Assembly: GCF_022458985.1 (NCBI RefSeq)
Contig: NC_061779.1
Coordinates: 17,901,001 to 17,965,000 of the forward strand
Direction: 5' to 3'
DNA length: 64,000 bases
Source of the DNA: Mugil cephalus
Taxonomy: Eukaryota > Chordata > Actinopteri > Mugiliformes > Mugilidae
The translations under genes were made by a program, and so were the position numbers. The notes beneath the pieces were generated by a model, which saw nothing but the letters and a program-made list of their open reading frames with translations, ran no database searches and had not been told where the DNA came from. The first letter of the stretch is position 1, and each line of letters begins with the position of its first letter. Positions 12,420-30,700 of this stretch are shown here, one piece after another.

Positions 12420-15400
12420 CGGGTGTAGTCAGGCCACCCAGTCAGCAAGCCATCCACAGCAGACACTCTCTTTTTCCTGAATGAAAATGGCTCTGGATTT
12501 TTGGTCCGAGCATCTTCTGCTGCTTCTGGCTATAGGAAACCCACGCATGTGACCCAGGAATCCATGGCAACCACCTATCCAGGGATTGCGTATGAGCAGC
12601 AGCAGCGGCGCAGAAACTGCAGTCAGTCGCAAAATACAAATTATGGGAAAGAGAAGCCCTCTGGTAGGCTCTGTCAGTCAGACATCGATTTTCCACCGGG
12701 AGACATCAAATATCTGGAGTGCGTCTTATGTCTTTTGACAAGAGGAAAGGGTTTCTGTGTTATTTGCTCGGGCTTGCTTTAAAATAGAACGGAACGATAA
12801 TTAAGATAAATCCAAGAAAAACGACTGACAGTAATACGGAAAAATGAAAATGATGTATTACTAAAATATAGCACACATGATGTAGTAAATTAGAAAATAA
12901 AATGTAAACAACTTGAACAGAGTGATAAGTAAAAAAAAAAGAAAAAGAAAATCATGCATTCATTACCAGCTCCATTACAGTCATTCATTAAATAAAAGCT
13001 CATTATAAAGAGCATGGGTCTTTAATAGCACCGAGAGACTGGAGCTCACTTCTTGTTCCAGAGGGAGGGTAATTAATAAATCTGCTTTTAATGTCAAGGG
13101 ACCTTGGAGAACACGGTGACTCTCAAGCAGATACTGCACATCACCAAACTTCCATTACAGAATTAAACGTTCAGTTTGTACAATAATAATAATAATAATA
13201 ATAGTCTGCGTCTGAAACTAAATCCTCAACAGTGAAGCGACTTCATCTGTGGTCGTCTCTTTACACGAGAAAGCTGTTTACTTTGGTTTTAAATTGACCA
13301 CTAGCTTTCTGTAACTGGGCTCCTAATTGATACCAGTGGCTTTACACAAATTGGGTGGATGCTAAATGATAAAATGGCGCCTCAGAAGACATGTGAGAAG
13401 AAGTCTCTAGATCTGAGATTAGCGTTTTGGTCAGGACACGTCGTTGAATAAGCCTCCTGAGCGTGTGTCGTGTCAAATTGTCATGTTGCGTTTGAAAGTC
13501 AAGGCGGGCAGCTGAGGGAATCACTTGAGGAAGTACCTGTTACTAAAGAAGCAAAGCTATCATCTGCTGTGGTTATCAGTCCTCTGCGGCTCTCGCTGTG
13601 CGACCCCTTCCCCCCCGCCGTGGCCCATATCTGTCACCCTTTATTAAGAAGCCAGGCGCAACACTTTCTCACTCCGGGGAACGTATGGCCGCATGTTGAT
13701 GGAGAGGACCTGTGCTGCTGCTGTTTAGCTGCTACCTAGCTTTTTAAGTGTCCGCCCAAGACCACCGTGAACAGTGCACCAAGGGTTGTTTTTTTCATTT
13801 GTTTGTTTTTTTGTTTCCCTTTTTTAGTACGTGTACAGTACAACCTCGACGTGGTACCTGCTGTAAGAGTCAGCTGCATCAGCCCTAGGCCCTCTGAACC
13901 GTAGATCCTGAACATTGTTTCTGCTTTGTGGCTCTCAACAGACCAACGGAGCCTGCTGCTGCGGAAATTTTACATGTCAGAATGCAAAGATTTTTTTCGC
14001 AAGGTTGCGATACACTGTAAAATGCAGAACTGAGCAGTACGCTACCAGCAGGAGCCGGACTCGGCCTTGAAGGAACTAAAGTGTGAAAATGTGAAGATGT
14101 CGTCGCTACAAGGAGAGAAGGAAACACTTTTTTCCCTCCATCATCAGGACTTCAAATCCTTCCTCTTTAAACATTTTAACACTGCACATGTTTTCTCTCA
14201 CGCTGATTCGTTTGCGGATTTAGATACTGTGAAAACACAGGGTGGTTTCAAGTTAAATAAGGTCAGCTTCACATTAGGCGTAAAGATTGTTTTATTATGT
14301 TGTGAACTCAAATATCTGCTCACCCTCTACAGTCTCTACAGTAAATTGTCGTGCTGCAGAAATTACCAGAGTGTGCCCCCCTTTAAACCTTGGCCTTGTT
14401 AAAGGTCAAAACTCAAATTGTCTAGATGTGTAATAGTAAGATAGATGGGTAATAGTGCCACCTACTGGACATGACCCTACAATGACAATTTCTCTACACA
14501 TGTTTCAGGTTTAGTCAGGTCATCCATTAAGATAATGATCAGTGTGTTGCAAACTTATCACAGTGTGCTGGATAAAACATCATGAGAACTTCTAGGAACA
14601 AAAAATGAGGTCAGGTCAATTGGCTCAAGATCACTGCAGGGTGAGTAAAGAAACATTAACCTCTTTAAGCGCATGGTCTAAAAATGCACATTCTCATTTC
14701 CTGAAGCCCGCCTTTCACGATTCTGCTTATCACAGTAGACAGATATTGAGATAAAGCTTTATGATTTGCTCTTATCAGATGTCATAGTTGTTACCAAGCC
14801 ACAAAGAGTTGCTGCTGATAACAAATGTCAACCACGCACTTTCTGCTACAGTCAAGACATTTTAGTTAGCAGAGCTAAATAAAAATAAGAATTACACATA
14901 GTCACACTCTGTTAAAGATAAATCCACGAATGGGCTTTAAGATTCTACTATAAAGATGGAAACGTTGCATCCCTTTCCTTCTCCTCTGGTCTGTGATTGT
15001 GCCTTCTCTCCCACTAAATGACAGGTTGTAGCTGGGGTGGTAGTACTATTTGTGTTCTTTGGGGTGAGACAGTTTTGTGGATGGGTTACTGTCAGATTTC
15101 GAGTAGTATTCATCCCGTGTGACTGACATATCACAGTGATAAAATAACCACAGTATCCAACAGCGGTGTCAATAGTCGAGTGCCTCTTACCTGGATCAGC
15201 TGCATCCCCACTGAAAACGATTTTGCCCGCTTTGCATAAATGAAAAAAAAAACTGAAACAAGCTCGGTGGTGACTTACGGTACAGTAGACACCTAGGAAA
15301 CACACAGAAAGATCCTTCTCTGTTTGGGGGAGCAGTAAAATAAATAAATATATATATATATATATATACTGTATATATATATATATATATATATATACAT

Positions 15401-16220
15401 ACATAAGTGTGTGTGTATACTCATACACATTTAAGATGTAATTCTGCATTGTCGTGATACAGATAAGAAAGTACACATTTCACTACAGCAGAACAAGGTG
15501 AAGTGGAACAGTTATTGATCACTGTCACCAACGACAAATAACCTTCAACATAAGGATAAGAAAAATGTGGACATGCTTAGGTATAGGTCGTATAGGTCAG
15601 CAGCAGATTCAGAAACACAACACTGGTCCAGGCCATGACGGCCACTAGTAGGATGGCACCACAGATTTAATTAGATTCTGATTTAATTAGAACCACCTGA
15701 TTGTATTAACTAATTTGTAATTTTGTTTAGTTTGAGGAGTTCTAATAATTAGAATAAAATAGAGATATACTGATTCAAAACTTCTTATTTCTACAGGATT
15801 GAATGTCTCAATTTTATCGTTTTATGTTCAGCTTAGGGACCCCGAGAAAATAAAACTCCCTAAAATAACAATTCAGTGTTAAGTCATGTGAGCACAACTT
15901 GAGAGATTTGCTCACTTTAAGTTTCTGTTGGTTGGATTGTAACGTTAGTGTGCCAAGGGCTGGCAATGAGCCAGTTTCACTGTGCATGCAACAGGTCTTT
16001 GCCTGTCAAAGGCTGCATCCTGTTGCCATCAAGGAGTGTCGTTGCTAAGGAGCGGGGGTGTCTGGTCTGGGTCGGTGCTACATGTCAAACATCCACAGGA
16101 ATGCCAGAACATTGTAATGTCACAAGATGGTCAATGTTACTTACTTCTCCCATCAGTGGTCATAATGTTATGCCTGACTGGTGAAACTTATTTTATAAAT
16201 TATTCCGAGACACAATCCTA
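12420..16220. other. Intergenic spacer between prkar2b and hsp90b1
   Basis: No gene was recognised. It holds an (AAT)n run at 13182-13204 and a TA tract at 15340-15398. The longest minus-strand reading frame here (14937-15476) is largely the translated TA tract and resembles no protein I know. Confidence 0.5.
15340..15398. repeat. (TA)n microsatellite
   Basis: Two TA runs separated by a CTG; the whole tract is almost perfectly self-complementary. Confidence 0.9.
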
Positions 16221-16240
16221 TGTTGTTTTTCCAGGAAACA

Positions 16241-16246
16241 TTTATT
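16241..16246 (-). terminator. hsp90b1: hsp90b1 poly(A) signal
   Basis: Minus-strand AATAAA about 230 bases after the KDEL-stop, giving a short 3' UTR of roughly 250 bases ending near 16225. Confidence 0.65.
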
Positions 16247-16475
16247 TGATCAATAGACAGGATCGCATCTTTCCATAAACAGGTCAGTTAAATATTAACA
16301 AATTTACAGTCATGAGGAATGTAATAAAAAAAAAAAAAACAAAAACAAACAAAGCTCGCCTTAAAAAACCCAACCCAGGGACCCCCACCCATGATAACGT
16401 TGAACACGGTGTCGCTGGAACAAGACTTCAGTTCAGTTTCCAGCTCCATTGTTACACGCTCTCCCGTTCAGTGCT

Positions 16476-21734
<5,259 letters not shown>

Positions 21735-21886
21735 TTTGAGAAACCGCTCGAGTGACGCTGTGAGTCTTGAGCCGCTGAGACAAAAGCCGGGAGAGAGCAG
21801 CGCATGCAGCACTGGTTTTACGGGAGAGACTGACAAGCTTCCTCTCCCACCACAAGAGCCCACTTCATCCAACCCGTGACGCTCGA

Positions 21887-21905
21887 CCAATGGCTGCGCA
21901 CCACG
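21887..21905 (+). promoter_or_regulatory. hsp90b1: ER stress response element (ERSE), proximal
   Basis: Exact CCAAT-N9-CCACG on the plus strand, about 155 bases upstream of the hsp90b1 start codon. This is the NF-Y plus ATF6/XBP1 composite known from GRP promoters, where either orientation is active. Confidence 0.88.
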
Positions 21906-21987
21906 CACAAGCGCCGGCCAATCAGAGCAGAGTCTTCTGTACATGCCGTCCAATCAGATTCTTCAACATAAGTCAATACCAGAAAAT

Positions 21988-22006
21988 CGTGGCTGGACAT
22001 CATTGG
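21988..22006 (-). promoter_or_regulatory. hsp90b1: ER stress response element (ERSE), distal
   Basis: Exact CCAAT-N9-CCACG on the minus strand (seen as CGTGG-N9-ATTGG). It lies about 80 bases beyond the first ERSE and in the opposite orientation. Confidence 0.88.
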
Positions 22007-22009
22007 CCA

Positions 22010-24560
22010 ACGGTGAATAATCAGCACATCACTTCCTAAAATTTACTCTTCATTTGAGAAGGGGAAAAAAAAATCTCTGTCCACGCGCTTAGTTAAAGTT
22101 TAATTGTCTTATGCAATTCTACTACGATGTGACACAACGACGTTTGACGACATTAAAGATGACAGGCGCTGTGTGCTCGTAGCTCTATAGCCGCTTTATA
22201 TGGATCTGTTTCGGCCAGTGCCATACAGAACCATTACATGCTGGTACGTGTATGCTATTTGTCTTTCTGCACCACTCTTCTTTTTAAAGCTGCGGATTTA
22301 TCACAACGTGAAGCATACTCAACTCTTGCCCTACCAGGCCTTGCCCATAAGGTGGCACTATTTAGTCAATGAGCCTGTGCCTATGACAGCAAACAATTCA
22401 TTATTTCATAAACACACTATGTGATCAGTTTAAGAAAAGTGTCACTCTATTATACTGTAATCATAAGCTGAATAATAAGTAGAACTTAGTTATTTAATCC
22501 AAATGTGCATATTTTTCTGCTGTTTGTTGAACTTGTGTAGTGGTTGTGTGCTTGGCTGTGTGGGAATATGATCAGGCTACAGGTGTCAAATGGAAGTTAT
22601 TGTTGTGGGCCACCATTAATATAATTACAATGAGTCTTCTAGGAAAATACATAAAATATTTAAAGTCATATTAAGTTTGAACATGGTGTAAGCTCCCAGA
22701 AATCCATGACTGGAAATCAGCCTGTCAGGAAAAGTGGATGGAGCAAATAGAGGACAAAGAAAGATAAAGAAAAAAAAAGTCCTTAAAAACAAACACTTAA
22801 TCAGAATAATGTCAAATTTCTGGAATTTCAAAGTTAAAAAGATTTAACATTAACCTCATTATGAGCAGTGCCCTGTTGCCGGGCTGCAGTTCCTAAACTT
22901 TTTAAAAACCCACAATGCACTTTATTTTTTAGAAGATGTCTGACATAATTTGTTTGATTATGTAAAACAGTGCAAAAATGCAAGTCATATGGAAAATAAA
23001 TACATTTTATTTATATAATGTCAATAACAATACAAACTGTCTGGAGACGCTTTACAAAAACCTGCCTGAAACCTCCAGAGCAAGTCTGAAGGTGACAGTG
23101 ATGAGGAAAAATTCCCTTTTAGCAGGAAGAAACCTTGAGCAGGACTAGCTCATATGGAGGGACCCATCTGCTGAAGGCCAGCCGGGTAGAAACAGAGAAG
23201 AGAGAGAGAAAAGAAGAGCAGGAGAAACAGATAAACAAACTTCTGTCATAGATTCATACATCAGACTCAAGGAAACATGTAGAATCTAATAATACAATAT
23301 ACAGCCAATGATCTTATGTGACAGTTGTTGACAATAGAATAAGATAACTGAAAAAAAAGCAATACAAAGGTAAATACTGACCAAGCTAAAGCAAGTAATA
23401 GTGAGTAGAATTAAGTAAGAAAAAAAAGGCTGGTGGAAGTTAAATATATACAATGGACTTCTTGAATATCATGAATAATGACAACTCCAATAGAAGTATA
23501 GCTTTTAAGACGACAACTATTGCACAGAAATGACACAGTGAGCACATAAAACACCTGGAATACACGTATTCCACTTGTTACAAACATTATTGAACACAAT
23601 GAGATGCCATTTCCTGAGAGATACAGTTTATTGTCCAGACGGTGTTTGTAATGCTTTTGGTGTGGAGCAAATTCTCTAAAAATGCTGCTAAAAATGTTGA
23701 GGTTAAAGAGTTTGACTGCTGTATGGACAAAGACAAAAACCTCTGGTAGAGCTAATTCTTGGTGCAGCAGGTTTAAGGTCCCAACAGTCTCTTATAGGGA
23801 TTAAGATTACTTGTTCAGGATGTTTGACAGTTTGGTTGTCATCCTCCGTTCCCCCACCTGCTCCGCTGAGAGCCTCCAAAGGACCTGCCTGTCTCTTCTA
23901 GTCCCTGCCTGTAATTTTCACAATATCCTGTGTGTGTTTTGTGAGTGTTTGTCCTGCATGCTGCAAAGGACTTCACTCCCTGCAGATGGTGGAGAACTGG
24001 CTGTCTTTAAACAGGACAGCCATATTTAACTGAGGGGTTAGAAATGACAAAGTAAAACTTCATGGAATCTGTCAAAATCTTGGAGTTATTTTATCTTACA
24101 AATGATGATTGATCAAAGTATTATTACATAGTATTTAGTCACAATGTTATCTTTCAATACATCATTTGAATTAAATGATCAGCTAATAGAAATAGTGGAA
24201 CAGATTGTCCAGTGGATATAATGTTTTTTGTTTGTTTGTTTGTTTTATCTTTTAAATGTCCTAAACAGTTGAAGAATTCTTAACATTTACGCGTATGAAT
24301 GAGTGTGAATCATTTTAACAATTCATTTATTATATTGCAAATGTGTATGTTTTGTTAAGTACCTTTTTTATGTTGATTTGAAAAGTGCTATAGAAAAAAA
24401 GATTGTCATTGTAGTTATTAATCTTAAAACTCCGGGAAAAAATAAAACTGTTGGCCTACTTCTACCTCTGTATAACAACGGATCGTTTTCTGGTGTATGC
24501 ATATTTAATAATGTGTCTGGTAAGCTACCCCAGCTGGTGCAGGGACAGCAGCGCATCGAG
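22010..24560. other. Divergent spacer between hsp90b1 and nt5dc3
   Basis: No exon was recognised. It contains a fish interspersed repeat at 22980-23240. A short tail (TTGAAAAGTGCTATAG.. around 24377-24410) resembles the 3' ends of fish repeat elements. The rest is AT-rich unique-looking sequence. Confidence 0.45.
22980..23240 (+). mobile_element. Fish interspersed repeat fragment
   Basis: Carries words of a repeat family abundant in fish: TTTTATTTATATAATG, GACGCTTTACAAAAAC, TCCCTTTTAGCAGGAAGAAACCT, GAGCAGGACTAGCTCATATGG and ACCCATCTGCTGAAGGCC. It is diverged and has no open reading frame. Family assignment comes from memory of the consensus and is approximate. Confidence 0.6.
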
Positions 24561-24573
24561 TTCTGATTCGCTG

Positions 24574-24607
24574 ATTGGCTGGGACCGCACCAAACACGGA
24601 AGTGACG
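24574..24607 (+). promoter_or_regulatory. nt5dc3: nt5dc3 core promoter motifs
   Basis: An inverted CCAAT box (ATTGG, 24574-24578) is followed by CGGAAGTGACG (24597-24607), a combined ETS (GGAAGTG) and CRE/ATF-like (TGACG) site, about 120 bases before the start codon. This is typical of TATA-less housekeeping promoters. Use in the cell is inferred. Confidence 0.55.
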
Positions 24608-24724
24608 CAAGCCCAACCTCGCAGGGACAGTTTCGGTATTTACAGAACAGCCTGTAAACCGCATGCAGTCGCCCGGGAGTCCACTGCGACCTCCACACGG
24701 TTCGCCCCGCACTGAAAAAGAGCT

Positions 24725-27700
24725 ATGGCGCCCTTGTCGTTGTCTCTTCTGAGACAAACGGAGTGTCTACAGAGGGCGAATGTTTTCAGTAACCTCTTAC
24801 AGGGTTTACGCCACCGCCCGTGCAGGTCTCGCTTGTGGACACGGAATTTCAGTGCGGTAACCCGTGAAGTCGGTCAACTCCTGTCCCGCCAGCCGGGAGC
24901 CAAAAACTACGCAGCATCAGTTTGTAGCAGCTCCTATGCAGGTCAGGACATGACCGAGAGGCTGTGGTCTCTGTACAATGAGACAAAGAGGCAGACTGAA
25001 GGTATGGGCATTGTTTTCTTTAAAAAGAATAAAAAAAACTGCATTTATTCATCAAGATACAGCTCTGCGCTGAACACCAATTTATAACCTTGTTTTGAAT
25101 GGTTGTGACTAATGCACCAGCTATTTCTACAGCTGCACATTCCCAACCTTCCACACAATAAATCCAGACTACATGTACTAGCGGGCAAACAACATGTCAT
25201 ACCTGTGTGGTGCTGCTGCACTAGGGAGACAATTACAAAAATTATACATCCGAAGAAAGACGTGTATAAAATAAGATCAAAATTGATTAATAATAGCAAA
25301 ATATTCAGAATTACGGGTTTACAGAAAGATTAAAAACTTAGTGTGCATATGCAATGTACTAGAACTTATGTACTGTCTAATATACGTATGCATACTGGAT
25401 GTAATGTCTATGGTAAGACATTTTAACTTTGATTTGTTTTTTTAATCTGAAAATCAAAGCCAGCATCTTGAATGAGCTTGGTCGTCTACATATATTAACA
25501 GTATTTTGAGAAAACAAAATTTTAAAAATAAAGCAAGTATAAATACAAGTCAAAGCAATAACACAGTTGTAATCTTTAGAGGAGGCCCACTATGTGCAGC
25601 TTGTCCTGTCTATGTGTCAGAGAGGAGATCGATCTATTCTGTACGAGGTATTCTGTCTACTCCTGAATACATAAATTAAAATTCATGGCATTGTCCTAAA
25701 CCAGCAGCCTAATTCACAAAGTTTCTAGCATCAGTATTGCACGAGGACTTGTGATTTCTTAGTATAAGTAGTAGTTCATTGTTACTAGTAGTAATTGGAT
25801 TAATAGTGGCAGAAACGTATATTAGAAAATTGATCTCTTTCTGGCTCCTCTTATGTATTATTTTACTCACTTGTTCAAAGAACTGAGAGGACCTACATTC
25901 AGAAGTTTAACACGTATTCGTACTGGTGTAAACTGCACTATTTATACACCAAAAGCAACTTATCCACAAACTTCAACAAACTTGTTTTCTTCTCTCCTAA
26001 GATGCTTTTCTCTCACGGAAACATAATAACTCCTGAATTAAAGGAAACTGTGGAATAACCTCAGCTGTTTTTCTCCTCTCTTCTCGCGTTTGCTCCCAGT
26101 CATTTCCACCGACTCTGTGGACCCAGACACCATTTTTGCCAACAACGAGATGAGCCTGCGAGACATAGAGATCTACGGCTTTGACTATGACTACACCCTG
26201 GCATTCTACTCCAGCCACCTCCACACGCTCATCTTCAACATAGCACGGGACATCCTCATCGCTAACCACCGGGTACGTGTTAGCCTTCGTTGAGGCTGTT
26301 TTAAACGTGCATCAGGTGTAACGCTTTTTGACGTCACTGAGAATCTCAAACCGATTTTTGATTGTCTTCTTTGTTAGTATCCAGAGGATCTGCGAGCGTA
26401 TGAGTATATTCCAAATTTTGCCGTGCGGGGGCTTCACTATGACGTCCAGAAGGTGAGAGGAGCTTTTCTTGTCTAGCATTTTTTTTTTTATTACATATTT
26501 TACATAAGCTGCAGCGTGTGGATGATTTTTAATGATTTCCTTTAGGCACTGCTGATGAAGATAGATGCTTTCCACTACATCCAGTTGGGAACTGTATACA
26601 GGTACGTGTGCACTGTTACTCACCACATCACAATCAAACACTGTTGAGACGTATAAAACAATCTGAACATAGGTCGTTTCTTTGTGCTGTGTTATATATT
26701 TAAAGTTAAAGTGTATTTATAAGTTATTCTTATACTTGTTTAACATCACATGTATTAGTCTGCACTTGCTACGAATGAAGCTTTCTGTAACGTTTCATAT
26801 TTCTGATTCAGGGGTCTTCATCCAGTGCCTGACGAGGAAGTAATTGCCATGTATGAAGGCTCTCACGTACCTCTGGAGATCATGAGTGACTTCTACGGCA
26901 AGGTGACGATCACATATCACTCTCAACACTGGTGCTAGCTCTAAAAACACACATACAGGATATAATGATGACATCCCCTGTCCTGCAGAGTTCGCATGGC
27001 CACGCCATGAAACAGTTCATGGACATTTTCTCCCTGCCCGAGATGACCCTCCTGTCGTGTGTCAATGACTTCTTCATGCAGCACAACATCGACTACGAGC
27101 CGGTTCATCTCTACAAAGACGTTAAGGTGAAGCTTTATCATTCTGCCTTGTTTGATCGGTGTTTTGGGAAATCTCTCCCTCCTTTATCCCCGAGTGCGTC
27201 TCCCAGGGGCTGGTGTGTGTAAATACTTCAAATCTTTCCACATGTGGATGACTGTATTTACATGTTTCTGGTGTGCTGTGACACTCCAGCCGCTCGGTGC
27301 CATCTTTAGCTGTGAAAAGCAGTGTCTAATTTTAGTCGAGCTAGCTCGCCTCCAGCCATGTGCGTCTGTTCTCCGGTGGCGTCCCTGCTTCACAGGGAGA
27401 GGGGCGAGAAATCAGCACTGTGTTCTCCCTGTGAGGCCAGCTGTCACGCCGGTCCTCTGTGACGCTGTAGTGTTTTTGACAAATTGCTGTCTTTAAAAGG
27501 CCCAACTCTCTCTGTTCCACCAATGCCTCGTATCTTTTCAAGGACGTTCCCTTCACTTTTTTTTTTTTTAATTATTTAGCATTGATCCTGACGTTTTGAA
27601 ACTTTACTTCCCTTTGACTTTACTGTACATGAAATATTCTTTGTGTGCTGTGTTTGCCTTTTCATTCAATCACTCCTTCAAAAGCTCTCTCAGTGTGTCA

Positions 27701-30700
27701 CCACAGAGACTAAACTGTGGGTCCTGCTTTCTTCATATTTAATTTGTATTCAGGGAGGCACTTCCTTTGTGCTTCCAAGTCAACTGTTTATATACAGAGC
27801 AAAGTTGCTCTTGGAGATGAATGTTAACATTGTCTCAGTGGAGTCACGACTTCCTGTCTGAGGGCTGTTTATTTTTCCTCTTCACAGGAAGCTATTAGAG
27901 ATGTTCACGTCAAGGGCATTATGTACCGAGCTGTGGAGGCAGATATTGGTAATCTTCTTTGATTGATATTGCTTTGTTTGGGCTAACGAAGGAAATTACA
28001 CTATCTCGTCTGTGCTGTTGCCAGGACATAAAAACATAATTCAGGCATAATGAGGTTTTGCCATACAAATAAAAAGCAGCACCACCCACCCATACACCTT
28101 CTGTCTATTTATTTCTTTTTCCAGGGAAATATATCTGCTACGGTGAGCAGAGCCACGCGGTGCTGAAGAAGTTGTCGGAGCACGGGAAAAAAATGTTCCT
28201 CATTACCAATAGCCCTTTTGATTTTGTGTAAGTCTGAGCACCGCACGCATTTGCTGGCACGAATAATTAAAAAGATCAAGTACTGATGTACCAACGTTTA
28301 ACTGTCACCACTGTTTATTGGCCTAACTTTTATGGATAGGCGAACAGACATTGGACAGGCTGGTTGTTTTCCTGAAATGACCCGTGCATAAGCATATTCA
28401 ACCCCCAAAGCACTGAAATTATGTCCTGGATTTAATAGTTAGTTGGTGGAGTCATCACAGTGATAAGAAGGGGGAAGATACACATGTAAAATGTGCAAGT
28501 GCTGAAGTTTTTATTTTTGTAATGTTGCAAGTTCCTTAAATGTTATAGTCAGAGCCTGCAGGTTTCTGCAGACATTTTTGCAGACATTGAGTCCTACCCA
28601 GAAAGCAACAGCCAGTTCGATCACCGAGCTTCCGTATACACATAGCGAAGTCCTAAGAGGACATAAAGGCTGTCGCTGCTGTTGTGTAGCTCTGCCCTAT
28701 AAGTGTTATTATACCCCCATAAAGCTTCAAGAGGTTGCTGACAAAATAGAATAATATTCAAAGTCTCCCGCAGGGACCGAGGAATGAACTTCATTGTTGG
28801 AAAAGACTGGAGGGACCTGTTTGATGTCGTTATTGTTCAAGCTGACAAACCCAGTTTCTTCAATGACAGGAGAAAGTGAGTATGTTTGCGTTTGCAGCGT
28901 TTGGTATATTTGTGTAATGTCTTGTTTTTACCACTAGAGGTCACATGAGCACATGAGATGCCAGCAGTAGCTCTTGTATAATAATGTGCATCATGTGTCC
29001 TGTAAACCCCTTCGGGTCTTTCCAGTAATAAACACAGTTTCTCTGTCTATATTCTGTCCTAGACCTTTCAGGCGAGTAACAGACAAAGGTGCACTGCTGT
29101 GGGACAGAATTCACAAACTGGAAAAAGGACAGATCTACAAACAGGTGCAGCGAGAAGCCGTTATAGTGTTTGTAATGAATGACCTCTGGATACACTCCAT
29201 GAAACACATGGTTGATTTAGTTCCTAATTCACATTTTCCATCTCTAGGGAAACCTGTATGAGTTTCTCCGGCTGACCGGCTGGAGCGGATCTAAAGTGCT
29301 CTACTTCGGAGATCACATCTACAGCGACTTGGCAGTAAGCGGCATTCAAACGCATTTACACCACAGAAGTCCTTATAAGTACTCAAAGCACTGTCATATG
29401 AAAAAAGTATCTTATGAATGTGAGTAAAGAGCGGAACCCTGGTCTGACCATGCTCCATTTAAGACGCGAGTTGAAATAAATGTGTTCCCTCTGAACTCAA
29501 AGGGCAAATATGACTCCGTTAATCTTAATGACAGTCTAAGTCTCTCTGCTCTGTTAGAAGTTGCACATAGTAAGACGCTGAGCTAATGTCTGGTATGGTG
29601 TAATGCTAAATGACTGCTTTGAGAGGTGATTCTTTTGCTTTAAAGCCCAATTACTGAAGCACTGCTTTGGGTCCATCTTACAGACATTTTAATTGGTGTC
29701 TCTTGATATATCACACCTACCACATCTGCAGCAGTACTGCAGAGTGCCATGCACCTCACTTATACCTGTAACCCAGCAACTGGCCAGGTGCTGTCACTCT
29801 TCTGCAGTAAACAAACTAACAAGCATCAGGTTTTTTTTTTTTTTTACTGCTTCACAAAGACTTTATATCTGCATATATATGCACTTGATCAGGTGTAAAG
29901 GGTGATGAGAAAGAATTTACATCTTTGGCTTGATGCCTTGTCGATGGCAGACTGCCAGAAGTCAATTATGTTGTCCCGCTTATTCACAGAGATGGAATTG
30001 TGCGTTAGTGTTTCACACCAACTACAGCTCGCTGTCAGACTGTCTGGCTATAGAACGAGATCATTACTGCAAGTGGTCACAGAGCAGAAGCACCTCGGAG
30101 TTACTAATGAAATGATTCAATTACACAAGGTCCAAAACCTGTTCTCACTCCCATGGATGCTTTTTCAATTGTCTCGTTCCAGTTGATTTCGACAGAACAG
30201 ACACTCTTCTATATTAACTGTTGCTTTTGGTGCTGGTCATCTGACAGGTTTGTCTTCACTGAGGCTTTAGGTGCACACCTTTAACTAACAGCCATCCAAA
30301 CTCTTTTGTCTCATTTTTACGACATTCATTCTGTGCTAGGTTGTGGATGCTGTTAAATGTCACTGAGTGGGTAGCAGTCCTGTGATTATATAGGTATACT
30401 GTGGCCGTTAAATAAAAACTGTTGATGCGTGCATATGATGCATACGCCTACAATCTAGTAGAGGAACTTTCTAGAGTAAAAGCTACATCTGTGCTAATCA
30501 GTGTTTGTTCTTGATGTACATTTTTCTGAATTAGACTGTGATTCATCCTCTGAATGCTGGTTCCTTTTTCCAAAGCATTGCCAAAACCTATTAATTCACA
30601 GATCTGTAGTTTACATTTGTATCTCTTGTTTCTTTGGCATACTCCAGATTGCTACATAGCTCTGTCTCCATTGCTGCTTATGTTGGGCTGTTAAACCAGT

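Noticed and set aside
14937-15476. 179-codon minus-strand open frame
   Set aside because: Much of it is the translated (TA)n repeat (alternating Ile and Tyr); no splice support or known domain.
21915-21960. Third and fourth CCAAT boxes upstream of hsp90b1 as further ERSEs
   Set aside because: The base pairs nine positions after each CCAAT do not read CCACG or a close variant; they may be plain NF-Y sites.
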